From positions 1-8,670 of the forward strand of contig JARFQC010000085.1 in the NCBI GenBank assembly GCA_029287965.1: 8,670 nucleotides of DNA, given 5' to 3'. Both the position numbers and the translations under genes were made by a program. Positions 1 to 6,718 of this stretch are shown here, one piece after another. This stretch comes from Arenicellales bacterium (GTDB taxonomy: Bacteria; Pseudomonadota; Gammaproteobacteria; BMS3Bbin11). The stretch's first letter is position 1; every line of letters starts with the position of its first letter. The notes below the pieces were generated by a model. That model did no database searches. It was not told where the DNA came from and was given only the letters and a program-made list of their open reading frames with translations.

Positions 1-813
1 GGCTATACCGGCCAGTACTGCCGAGAACGTGAACACGGCAAGCTTGAAGTGTTCAACCTTGTAACCAATGAAACGGGTGCGGTCTTCTGCATCCCGTATT
101 GCCACCACCACACGTCCCAGCCTCGATGTCACGATCGCCCGGCAGGCAAGATAACCGAGTGCCAGGAATATAGCCGTCGCAACGAATAGGCCTATGCGAG
201 TGCTGTCAGCCTGCAGGTTGAAGCCAAGTATATCCTTGAAATCGGTCAGTCCATTGTTGCCGCCGAAGCCCATCTCGTTTCTGAAGAAGGCCAGCATCAG
301 TGCATACGTCAGTGCCTGGGTCATGATGGACAGGTAGACGCCTGTTACGCGTGAGCGGAATGCCAGCCAGCCGAAGACAAAAGCCAGCAAGCCGGGCACC
401 AGCATGACCATGACCACGGCAAACCAGAACATGTCGAAGCCATACCAGAACCACGGCAATGCATCCCAGTTCAGGAACACCATGAAGTCCGGCAGAACAG
501 GGTCGCCGTATACACCGCGCTCACCTATCTGGCGCATCAGGTACATACCCATTGCATACCCGCCCAGCGCGAAGAATGCGCCATGGCCAAGACTCAGGAT
601 ACCGAGGTAGCCCCAGGCCAGATCAACCGCCACGGCCAGAAGGGCAAACGAAAGGTACTTGCCCAGCAAGGTCACCGTGTAGGTAGAGACATGCAGCGGA
701 TGGGTTTCCGGCAGCATGATGTTCAGCATTGGAACGGCAATTGTTGCGACCAGCAGCAGGCCGAGAAATATCTGCCCGCCACGATCCTGGCTTATCATCT
801 TCACTATCCCCAT
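1..813 (-). CDS. urtC: Urea ABC transporter permease UrtC (3' end outside window)
   Basis: Second inner-membrane permease of the urea ABC importer (LivM-like branched-chain amino acid permease family), which pairs with UrtB to form the channel. The frame is open to the left edge; 271 codons are present, against roughly 350-370 in the complete family. It starts M-G-I-V-K-M, with hydrophobic segments from about residue 15 onward. The LivM/UrtC signature WGYLGILSLGHGAFFALGGY lies at residues 67-86, and the conserved cytoplasmic loop RLGRVVVAIRDAEDRTRFIGY at 231-251 is where the ATPases would dock. The ATG at 813 lies 3 bp after the urtB stop and has an AGAGGG Shine-Dalgarno upstream, so translation is probably coupled to urtB. 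An internal in-frame ATG at residue 6 is a weaker alternative. The ATPase genes urtD and urtE, and possibly urease genes, would be expected further left. Confidence 0.95.
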   Translation of the reverse strand, partial: MGIVKMISQDRGGQIFLGLLLVATIAVPMLNIMLPETHPLHVSTYTVTLLGKYLSFALLAVAVDLAWGYLGILSLGHGAFFALGGYAMGMYLMRQIGERGVYGDPVLPDFMVFLNWDALPWFWYGFDMFWFAVVMVMLVPGLLAFVFGWLAFRSRVTGVYLSIMTQALTYALMLAFFRNEMGFGGNNGLTDFKDILGFNLQADSTRIGLFVATAIFLALGYLACRAIVTSRLGRVVVAIRDAEDRTRFIGYKVEHFKLAVFTFSAVLAGIA

Positions 814-816
814 CGA

Positions 817-2451
817 TCAGCCCTCTGCCGCCCGGCCCTTCTGCGGGAACAGGCCACGTGGCTTCTTCTGTATGAAGAGAATGATGAAGATCAGCACCAG
901 TATCTTGGCAAGCACTGCACCCGCCCAGGGCTCGAGGAATTTGTTCGCGACACCGAGGGTCATGCCGCTGACCAGTGTGCCCCAGAGGTTACCGACACCA
1001 CCGAAGACAACGACCATGAAGCTGTCAATAATGTAGGCCTGGCCGAGATTGGGGCCAACGTTGGTCAACTGGCTGAGTGCTACACCGGCTACGCCCGCAA
1101 TGCCCGATCCGAGGCCAAAGGTTAATGCATCCACGCGTTCGGATCGCACGCCCATGGCACGTGCCATGGCGCGGTTCTGCGACACGGCCCTGACCTGCAG
1201 GCCAAGTGCTGTCTTCTTGAGGATCATGAACAGGGCGGCAAAGACCAGCAGGCAGAATATGATGATGTAGAGCCGGTTAAGTGTCAGTGACAGGGCACTG
1301 TTGATCTCCCAGACACCACTCATCCAGGAAGGTGTCTCAACCGAGCGGTTCAATGGCGAGAAGATACTGCGTACGGTCTGCTGCAGTATCAGGCTGATAC
1401 CGAAGGTAGCCAGCAGCGTTTCAAGAGGCCGACCGTACAGGTAGCGTATGACGCCCCGCTCGATAACGATACCTACCAGGCCTGAAACAATGAAGGCGGC
1501 AGGAATAGCGACGATAACCGATACGCCTATATGGTTCGGCATTAACAGCTGTATGACATAGGTCGTGTAGGCGCCGATCATGATGAGCTCGCCGTGAGCC
1601 ATGTTGATCACGCCCATGACGCCGAATGTGATGGCAAGACCAATTGCGGCCAGCACCAGCACAGAACCGAGGCTCAAGCCGAAGAATATATTTTCCAGTA
1701 CGCTATAAATCTGCAGCTTGGCATCAATGTTGTTCAGCGCTCGCTCGATATCGGCCTTCAGTGTTGCGTCATCAGATTGCTGAAGTAATGCATTCAGGCC
1801 ATTGCGTACTGCCGGGTGAGTATTGCCGTCGAGCAGTTCAACCGCTTCTTCTCGCTGCTGCTGGTCACCTGAAGTGAGCTTGCCCAGGGCGATAACAATC
1901 CCCATCGCCTCTGCCACACGTGAATCAGGCTCTTCTTCCAGCATACCTTCCAGAAGTTCAGCGCTGGCGGCATCGGGGCGGTCGAGCATCTGGTTAACCG
2001 CTGCCAGTCTCGCGTCAGCATCGGGATTCTTGAGGTCCATGGTAGCCAGCACAGCGCGAATCTCTCTGCGCAGCTTGTTGTTAACGGGTACTTTTTTAAG
2101 CTTACGTTTCTTTACGATACCAAGTTCTTCATCAGTCAGGGCGTCCCGTATTTTATATTCACGCTCGACCTTTTCAGCCAGGACGAGCTGCTTGTCCTTC
2201 TTGATGTAAAAGACTTTTCTTTCAAGCAGGGACTCAAGGATGAGCTTCGCACGATCACTGCCTTCACTGGCCAGTTGATCTATTGCTTGAGAGACCTGTG
2301 CATAGTCCTTGGTGACGAGTTGCCCGGTTGCTTCCTGAAGTGCCGGACTCGCATCTGAAGCCCGTGCGGGCAAAATCTGCACGATCGAGCTGGTAACAAT
2401 CAGCAGTGCTGCGAATGCTGATAACAGTGAATGTCGTAGAGCTGCAGCCAT
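817..2451 (-). CDS. urtB: Urea ABC transporter permease UrtB with periplasmic N-terminal domain
   Basis: LivH-type permease of the urea importer, 544 aa. Residues 1-31 look like a signal peptide (hydrophobic stretch, cleavage likely after ARA). Residues about 32-245 form a soluble, charged, helix-rich region with HEAT-like repeated helices (for example 145-225) that would lie in the periplasm. From about residue 252 the protein is a typical permease, with GVMGVINMAHGELIMIGAY at 277-295, the cytoplasmic QNRAMARAMGV loop at 425-435, and a glycine-rich segment VVFGGVGNLWG at 481-491. Long N-terminal extensions are usual in proteobacterial UrtB, so this is not a chance fusion. The ATG at 2451 has AAGGA 9 nt upstream. 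The gene follows urtA across a terminator-like hairpin and runs almost directly into urtC, with a 3-bp gap. Confidence 0.95.
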   Translation of the reverse strand: MAAALRHSLLSAFAALLIVTSSIVQILPARASDASPALQEATGQLVTKDYAQVSQAIDQLASEGSDRAKLILESLLERKVFYIKKDKQLVLAEKVEREYKIRDALTDEELGIVKKRKLKKVPVNNKLRREIRAVLATMDLKNPDADARLAAVNQMLDRPDAASAELLEGMLEEEPDSRVAEAMGIVIALGKLTSGDQQQREEAVELLDGNTHPAVRNGLNALLQQSDDATLKADIERALNNIDAKLQIYSVLENIFFGLSLGSVLVLAAIGLAITFGVMGVINMAHGELIMIGAYTTYVIQLLMPNHIGVSVIVAIPAAFIVSGLVGIVIERGVIRYLYGRPLETLLATFGISLILQQTVRSIFSPLNRSVETPSWMSGVWEINSALSLTLNRLYIIIFCLLVFAALFMILKKTALGLQVRAVSQNRAMARAMGVRSERVDALTFGLGSGIAGVAGVALSQLTNVGPNLGQAYIIDSFMVVVFGGVGNLWGTLVSGMTLGVANKFLEPWAGAVLAKILVLIFIILFIQKKPRGLFPQKGRAAEG

Positions 2452-2500
2452 TAGTGGATGTCCTTATCGTAAAACCGCTTTATAGGCAGTATCGCCATGT

Positions 2501-2539
2501 CAAAATCAAAAAATGAGCCGGCCCAGGTGAGCCGGCTCA
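2501..2539 (-). terminator. Intrinsic terminator/attenuator between urtA and urtB
   Basis: Read on the minus strand, a perfect 9-bp GC-rich stem (TGAGCCGGC at 2539-2531 pairing with 2522-2514, 8-nt loop) is followed at once by six T (2513-2508) and a further TTTT. This is the standard rho-independent layout in the urtA-to-urtB direction. Because urtB and urtC lack an obvious promoter of their own, it more likely works as a partial terminator that lowers permease expression relative to the binding protein than as a full stop. Confidence 0.75.
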
Positions 2540-2543
2540 GGAT

Positions 2544-2561
2544 TGGCTTGAATTCAAGCCA
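2544..2561. repeat. 18-bp perfect palindrome just after urtA
   Basis: TGGCTTGAATTCAAGCCA is self-complementary. As RNA it would form a 7-bp stem with an AAUU loop. It begins 15 nt after the urtA stop and lies 4 bp before the terminator hairpin, giving two hairpins in a row. It could protect the 3' end of a urtA-only mRNA from exonucleases, or be a protein-binding site. Confidence 0.6.
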
Positions 2562-2576
2562 GAGGAGGATCAGTTA

Positions 2577-3878
2577 TCACTCGTAGTTCTGACCTGAACA
2601 CTTGAAGGTCTTGACGTTGTAGTTACCGCAAGACAGGGGTGCTCTCCAGTCAGAGATGATGTCCTTTGAGCCAGGCAGGAAATCTGACCAGGCATCGCCG
2701 GCCACGAGTCCGGATGTTTCCCAAACCACATCGAACTGTCCGTCGTCCTGGATCTCACCGATCAGCACCGGCTTGGTGATGTGGTGATTCGGCATCATGG
2801 CTGAGAAGCCACCCGTCAGGTTCGGTACTGCGACACCAATGATAGCTTCCTGAACTGCATCGGAATCCGTCGTACCGGCTTTCTCTACCGCTTTGACCCA
2901 CATGTTGAAGCCAATGTAATGCGCTTCCATCGGATCGTTGGTGACGCGCTTCTTGTCCTTGATGAACTTGTGCCATGCCTCGATGAATTCTTCGTTTTCA
3001 TCCGCATCAACACTCATGAAGTAGTTCCATGCAGCCAGATGACCGACGAGTGGCTTGGTGTCGATACCGGATAACTCTTCTTCACCAACCGAGAAGGCAA
3101 CGACCGGAATGTCTTCAGCCGAGATACCCTGGTTGCCGAGTTCCTTGTAGAAAGGCACGTTGGCGTCACCATTAATGGTAGACACAACAGCGGTCTTCTT
3201 ACCGGCGGAACCAAACTTCTTGATATCGGAAACGATCGACTGCCAGTCAGAGTGACCGAATGGCGTGTAGTTGATCATGATGTCCTTTTCCGGAACGCCC
3301 TTGGCTTTCAGGTAGGCCTCGAGAATCTTGTTGGTCGTACGCGGATATACATAGTCTGTACCGGCCAGTACCCAGCGCTTGACGCCGATTTCGTTCATCA
3401 GGTAATCCACTGCCGGGATGGCCTGCTGATTCGGGGCGGCGCCGGTATAGAAAACGTTCTTGGATGATTCTTCCGCTTCGTACTGAACCGGGTAGAACAG
3501 CAGGCCATTGAGTTCTTCGACAACTGGCAGAACCGATTTACGTGATACCGAGGTCCAGTTACCGAAAATGGCTGCGACTTCATGTTTGCTCAGCAGCTCG
3601 CGCGCTTTCTCTGCGAACAGCGGCCAGTTGGATGCCGGGTCGACGACTACGGCTTCAAGTTTCTTGCCCAGTACACCGCCTTTCTTGTTCTGCTCCTCGA
3701 TCAGCATCAGCATGGTGTCTTTCAGTGTTGTTTCACTGATGGCCATGGTGCCGGACAGGGAGTGTAGAATGCCCACCTTGATGGTTTCTTCCGCCTGCGC
3801 AATAGAAGCGGACGACAGTGTTAATGCTGCCATTACACCCGCTGCAGTGAGTTTAAGTTTGGTCTTATAACTATCCAT
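2577..3878 (-). CDS. urtA: Urea ABC transporter substrate-binding protein UrtA
   Basis: Periplasmic urea-binding protein that delivers urea to UrtBC, 433 aa from the chosen start. Residues 1-29 form a clear signal peptide: charged start MDSYKTKLK, hydrophobic core, and AQA before EE for cleavage. The mature part is a type I periplasmic-binding fold, with the family motifs VGILHSLSGTMAISE (35-49), GNWTSVSRKSVLPVVEE (106-122) and GLLFYPVQYE (125-134). Two cysteines near the C-terminus (417, 427) could form a disulfide. An upstream in-frame ATG at 3920 would add 14 residues ahead of the signal peptide. I prefer 3878 because it gives a normal signal peptide and has GGGAA 5 nt upstream. The stop is followed at once by a second in-frame stop (TGA TAA). 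It is the first gene of the operon, about 70 nt downstream of a predicted sigma-54 start site. Confidence 0.95.
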   Translation of the reverse strand: MDSYKTKLKLTAAGVMAALTLSSASIAQAEETIKVGILHSLSGTMAISETTLKDTMLMLIEEQNKKGGVLGKKLEAVVVDPASNWPLFAEKARELLSKHEVAAIFGNWTSVSRKSVLPVVEELNGLLFYPVQYEAEESSKNVFYTGAAPNQQAIPAVDYLMNEIGVKRWVLAGTDYVYPRTTNKILEAYLKAKGVPEKDIMINYTPFGHSDWQSIVSDIKKFGSAGKKTAVVSTINGDANVPFYKELGNQGISAEDIPVVAFSVGEEELSGIDTKPLVGHLAAWNYFMSVDADENEEFIEAWHKFIKDKKRVTNDPMEAHYIGFNMWVKAVEKAGTTDSDAVQEAIIGVAVPNLTGGFSAMMPNHHITKPVLIGEIQDDGQFDVVWETSGLVAGDAWSDFLPGSKDIISDWRAPLSCGNYNVKTFKCSGQNYE

Positions 3879-3958
3879 ATTTATTCCCGTTGTGCTGTTC
3901 AGAGTTTTAAGTGGCGTCATGAACTCGCTTAGACTGCAACATGACTCGTGGCTACTAA

Positions 3959-3974
3959 TGCATGATGTATGCCA
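3959..3974 (-). promoter_or_regulatory. Sigma-54 (-24/-12) promoter of urtA operon
   Basis: On the minus strand the sequence is TGGCATACATCATGCA. It has GG and GC with exactly 10 bases between them and matches the TGGCACG-N4-TTGCA consensus at 9 of 12 positions. The predicted start of transcription is near 3948, leaving a leader of about 70 nt before the urtA ATG at 3878. Sigma-54 promoters need an activator such as NtrC, and NtrC-like sites lie upstream at the right distance. Confidence 0.65.
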
Positions 3975-4039
3975 AGTGTCTTTTAGGCATGAATTTCATA
4001 CAGATACATAGATACGCCCGATACCAACATGGCCATCCA

Positions 4040-4056
4040 TGCACCGTCCTGATGCC
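4040..4056. promoter_or_regulatory. NtrC-like binding site, urt-proximal
   Basis: The sequence TGCACCGTCCTGATGCC fits TGCAC-N7-GTGCA at 8 of 10 positions, with one perfect half-site. Its centre is about 100 bp upstream of the predicted urtA start and about 127 bp upstream of the predicted start of the divergent gene. Assignment is by similarity to the NtrC consensus only. Confidence 0.5.
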
Positions 4057-4080
4057 TTAACCAACAGTGATGACATGTTC

Positions 4081-4097
4081 TGATTCATATTGGTGCA
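4081..4097. promoter_or_regulatory. NtrC-like binding site, distal
   Basis: The sequence TGATTCATATTGGTGCA fits TGCAC-N7-GTGCA at 7 of 10 positions, with a perfect right half. Its centre is about 141 bp upstream of the predicted urtA start and 41 bp (about four helical turns) from the first site, so both would face the same side of the helix. The left half is weak, so this site alone would not be convincing. Confidence 0.4.
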
Positions 4098-4148
4098 TGG
4101 ATAAAGGGCCGTACATTGATATCTCTAGCGCGATGGCGGCGCCTGGCC

Positions 4149-4164
4149 GGGTATGCTTTTTGCA
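4149..4164 (+). promoter_or_regulatory. Sigma-54 (-24/-12) promoter of the TIM-barrel gene
   Basis: CGGTATGCTTTTTGCA begins at 4149. GG (4150-4151) and GC (4162-4163) are exactly 10 bases apart, the -12 box TTGCA is perfect, and a T-tract precedes it as in many sigma-54 promoters. It matches 9 of 12 consensus positions. The predicted start is near 4175, 26 nt before the ATG at 4201, with the Shine-Dalgarno in between. The NtrC-like sites would lie about 86 and 127 bp upstream. Confidence 0.55.
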
Positions 4165-4200
4165 GGCATCATGCTGACAGTCTTATCTGAGGTAATGGAA

Positions 4201-5061
4201 ATGGATCTGCGCCTGTTTAAAACATTGTGGGGGCACGAGGGATCAATCAGCGATGCAGTAGCCTCTGCGGTCGCTAATGATTTTGATGGCCTGGAAGGTC
4301 CGGCGCCGGCCGATGCAGCGACAGGACGAGCCTGGCGCCAGTCGATGACAGACAGTGGTCTAGAATATATTGCCGAAATCACGACGGCAGGCAGCTATGT
4401 GCCCGACCGCCAGGCTTCGCTGCAGCAACACCTCGACAGCCTGTCGCGCAAACTGGAATACAGCCTGCGACTCGATCCGCTGTTCGTAACCTGTCTTGGC
4501 GGCTGCGACGCCTGGCCGGAAACGAAAAACATCGAGTTCTTTACCCGGGCAATGGAAATCGCCCGGGATGCCGGGATCCGTATCGCTTTTGAAACCCACC
4601 GCGGCAGGGCATTTTTCAATCCCTGGGTGACCGAGCGCATATCCGACCAGCTCGACGAGTTGCTTCTGACCTGCGACTTCAGCCACTGGTGCGTGGTTTG
4701 CGAGCGCCTGGTGGATACGGAAATCGACCTGATCGAGAAGCTTGCCGGCCGGACGCTGCACCTGCATGCCCGCGTCGGCTATGACCAGGGTCCACAAGTG
4801 CCCGATCCAGCCGCTCCCGAATACCGCACTGCCCTGCAGGCTCACCAGGGGTGGTGGGAACTCATCTGGAAAGCACAAATGGCCGGAGGTTTTGCAACCA
4901 GCACCATGACGCCTGAATTCGGCCCCGACGGCTACCTGCACGAAGCACCGTACTCAAGAGAGCCGGTGGCCGACCTGCTGCAGCTGAATCACTGGATGGC
5001 CAGGGAAGAAAGGCGGCATTTCGACGCCTTCACCACAGCCCGTCAGGCCTCAGCGACCTGA
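4201..5061 (+). CDS. Sugar phosphate isomerase/epimerase-like TIM-barrel protein
   Basis: A 286-aa protein of the xylose isomerase-like / AP endonuclease 2 TIM-barrel superfamily, which includes metal-dependent sugar isomerases, epimerases and related enzymes. Likely metal ligands appear in order: E131 in AFETHRGRAFFNPW (129-142), D159 in TCDFSHW (157-163), H187/H189 in HLHARVGYDQGPQVPDP (187-203), and E239 in TPEFGPDGY (237-245). The RVGY-GPQVPDP and PEFGP segments mark a distinct subfamily whose substrate I cannot name. It has no signal peptide, so it is cytoplasmic. I chose the ATG at 4201 because GAGG sits 8 nt upstream. The in-frame ATG at 4195 is too close to that site, and the one at 4153 lies inside the predicted promoter. 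It is divergent from urtA and probably shares its nitrogen control. The 3' end overlaps the EamA gene by 19 bp. Confidence 0.85.
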   Translation: MDLRLFKTLWGHEGSISDAVASAVANDFDGLEGPAPADAATGRAWRQSMTDSGLEYIAEITTAGSYVPDRQASLQQHLDSLSRKLEYSLRLDPLFVTCLGGCDAWPETKNIEFFTRAMEIARDAGIRIAFETHRGRAFFNPWVTERISDQLDELLLTCDFSHWCVVCERLVDTEIDLIEKLAGRTLHLHARVGYDQGPQVPDPAAPEYRTALQAHQGWWELIWKAQMAGGFATSTMTPEFGPDGYLHEAPYSREPVADLLQLNHWMAREERRHFDAFTTARQASAT

Positions 5062-5912
5062 CTGCCTCGCATCCCTTCGATCAATGCCGCCGACATCACC
5101 AGGGCAATGCCGGTCAGTTCCATTGCGCCCAGTGACTGGTTGAGCAGCCACACGGCGGACACGATTGCCGCGACGAGTTCCATGACCATGATGATAGACG
5201 CGCGCCCTGCCTCCAGCTGCGTCACGCCCCACTGGGTGCCGAAGGTGATCAGTGTGATGCCGGCAATTCCATAGAGTAAAGTCAGACCGACATTGGCCAC
5301 GGTCAGTCCGGATGAATCCGGTTCGAAGAAGAGCAGGTAGACCGATATGAATATCACGACACCGATGAACATCGCGCTGACCTTACTGCCGACCGGTATA
5401 TCCTGGGCGAACCGGAAGACGAGGTTGTTCATTGCGAATGCAAAGCCGGATCCCAGCGCGAGCAGGTCTACCCAGCCAGGCAGTTGCCGGATCAGGTCAG
5501 GCCCGTCAAGAATAAGGAAGGCGCCGCCCAGTGCCGCAATCACGGCAGTCACCCGAAGCGCATCGATACGCTCACCGAGGAATATACGCCCGCCCAGGAC
5601 ACCCCATACCGGTAGCAGGTAGAACAGAATCATGACGCGGATGACCTCGCCATGATACAGGGATGTCTGGAATGCCAGGTTGGCAAAACCGCCAAAAATC
5701 ACGATCAGACCGAGCAGCTGCCATTGCGCGCGCCATGCCTTGTACTGAATCAGCAATACCGGCAGCAGGAAGATCACTGCTCCGCCGAAGGCAACGAGGA
5801 TCAGCAGTGGGCCCTGTACGCCTGACTTGCCAAGGTAATCGAGCGGCAGCCATGTCAGGCCCCATCCAATCGAGCTGACGAATAGAATGAGTACCGGTAG
5901 AGAAACGGGCAT
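5043..5912 (-). CDS. EamA/DMT-family membrane transporter
   Basis: A 289-aa integral inner-membrane protein of the drug/metabolite transporter superfamily, with about ten hydrophobic helices arranged as two EamA repeats. The first repeat ends near residue 136, with YLLPVWGVLGGRIFLGERI (98-116) followed by a glycine-rich helix. The second ends near 280, with RASIIMVMELVAAIVSAVWLL (237-257), the equivalent region of that repeat. Members export or import amino acids, purines and other small metabolites; the substrate cannot be read from sequence. It is the last gene of the desaturase operon, beginning 11 bp after the hydrolase stop. The Shine-Dalgarno is weak, so coupling to upstream translation is likely. 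Its last 19 bp overlap the convergent TIM-barrel gene, and no terminator is visible there. Confidence 0.9.
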   Translation of the reverse strand: MPVSLPVLILFVSSIGWGLTWLPLDYLGKSGVQGPLLILVAFGGAVIFLLPVLLIQYKAWRAQWQLLGLIVIFGGFANLAFQTSLYHGEVIRVMILFYLLPVWGVLGGRIFLGERIDALRVTAVIAALGGAFLILDGPDLIRQLPGWVDLLALGSGFAFAMNNLVFRFAQDIPVGSKVSAMFIGVVIFISVYLLFFEPDSSGLTVANVGLTLLYGIAGITLITFGTQWGVTQLEAGRASIIMVMELVAAIVSAVWLLNQSLGAMELTGIALVMSAALIEGMRGSQVAEA

Positions 5913-5923
5913 GATGCGATCGC

Positions 5924-6706
5924 TCAGGAATAGAAGTCGGGTAGTTGCCGGCAGCGTTGATAGAACTGCATGTCATGGTTGGGCCACAGGTCGGCGCCCG
6001 TATCGACAGCGATCGACTTAAGCTTGCGTATGCTGTCCAGTGCCAGTGCTTCCTCGTCCCGCCAGCAGAGCCCGGGCGCGACCTCGTCATCCAGGTTCTC
6101 CTGCAGGTCAGCGGCATCGCCGGCCAGAATGATCGGCCTGCCTTTGGGCAGTTCGATATACATCGACATGTGTCCGGCCGTATGCCCGGGCGATTCGATA
6201 GCCCTGACACCCGGTGTCACTTCATATTCATTTGCCTGTTTCCTCCACTGGTAGGCGCCGCTGAAGTCATCGACGAAATAGGCACCGTCAGCCTGTGCAG
6301 TGGCCGCGGCCAGCTCCTTCTCATGCACATGAATGTCTGCATGTGCGACACAGGAAAGACCGCCTGCATGGTCGAAGTGCAGATGACCGATAAAGACCAC
6401 ATCGATATCCACCGCGCTCAGCCCAAGCTGCTTCAAGCGTGATGCGAGCCGGTCCTCTTCGCGCATCTCCGGCGGCCCGAAAGGGAAGTCCTCGTTTTCG
6501 TAGTAGCGCTGCCGCAGTCCCGGCTGGTTGACCTTGTTATAGTCGCAGCCGACGTCGTAAAGGATTCGGCCATTGGCGGTCTCGATAAGGTAAGCCAGTA
6601 TCGGTGCATCTATGATGACACCATCTCCCCGCCCCCTGGTGGACAGAGTCTTTTCGTAGCGATGCATGCCCGTGAGCAGCGGCCAGAAACGGCGAACCTG
6701 TGTCAT
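5924..6706 (-). CDS. Metallo-beta-lactamase-fold hydrolase, N-acyl homoserine lactonase-like
   Basis: A 260-aa cytoplasmic hydrolase of the metallo-beta-lactamase superfamily. The two-metal site is complete: HLHFDH supplies H108, H110, D112 and H113, GHTAGH supplies H175, GDAAD supplies D197, and PNHD supplies H244. Length, motif spacing and the segment SPGHTAGHMSMYIEL (172-186) resemble the AHL-lactonase group (AiiA/AttM-like), which opens the lactone ring of quorum-sensing signals. The tyrosine three residues after the bridging aspartate in AiiA (Y194) appears to be D200 here, so the true substrate may be another lactone or ester. It is the middle gene of the operon, 12 bp after the desaturase and 11 bp before the transporter. 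The ATG at 6706 has a modest AGGGCGG upstream. Confidence 0.88.
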   Translation of the reverse strand: MTQVRRFWPLLTGMHRYEKTLSTRGRGDGVIIDAPILAYLIETANGRILYDVGCDYNKVNQPGLRQRYYENEDFPFGPPEMREEDRLASRLKQLGLSAVDIDVVFIGHLHFDHAGGLSCVAHADIHVHEKELAAATAQADGAYFVDDFSGAYQWRKQANEYEVTPGVRAIESPGHTAGHMSMYIELPKGRPIILAGDAADLQENLDDEVAPGLCWRDEEALALDSIRKLKSIAVDTGADLWPNHDMQFYQRCRQLPDFYS

Positions 6707-6718
6707 CCGGCAACCGCC

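Larger units (their letters stand above)
3879..4200. other. Divergent control region between urtA and the TIM-barrel gene
   Basis: This 322-bp spacer has no convincing gene. It holds the urtA 5' leader, two outward-facing sigma-54-type promoters, and two NtrC-like sites between them. It also has a perfect 11-bp inverted repeat, ATCCATGCACC (4035-4045) and GGTGCATGGAT (4092-4102), with a 46-bp spacer, whose arms contain the strong half of each NtrC-like site. I found no convincing sigma-70 promoter for either direction. Confidence 0.7.

Noticed and set aside
583..1125. 180-codon open frame on the plus strand
   Set aside because: It is antisense across urtC and urtB, has no domain or Shine-Dalgarno, and its composition is that of a shadow of the real minus-strand genes.
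3879..3920. Upstream ATG at 3920 as the urtA start
   Set aside because: It would put 14 polar residues before a normal signal peptide and lacks a good ribosome-binding site; 3878 has both.
4153..4200. ATG codons at 4153 and 4195 as starts of the TIM-barrel gene
   Set aside because: 4153 lies within the predicted sigma-54 promoter and before its start site; 4195 is only 2 nt from GAGG. The ATG at 4201 is spaced properly.
4360..4941. 193-codon open frame on the minus strand
   Set aside because: It is antisense inside the TIM-barrel gene, which has clear family motifs; the shadow protein has none.
5916..5923. GCGATCGC octamer, like the cyanobacterial HIP1 repeat
   Set aside because: A single copy in the window, in a proteobacterial-looking context; best explained by chance.
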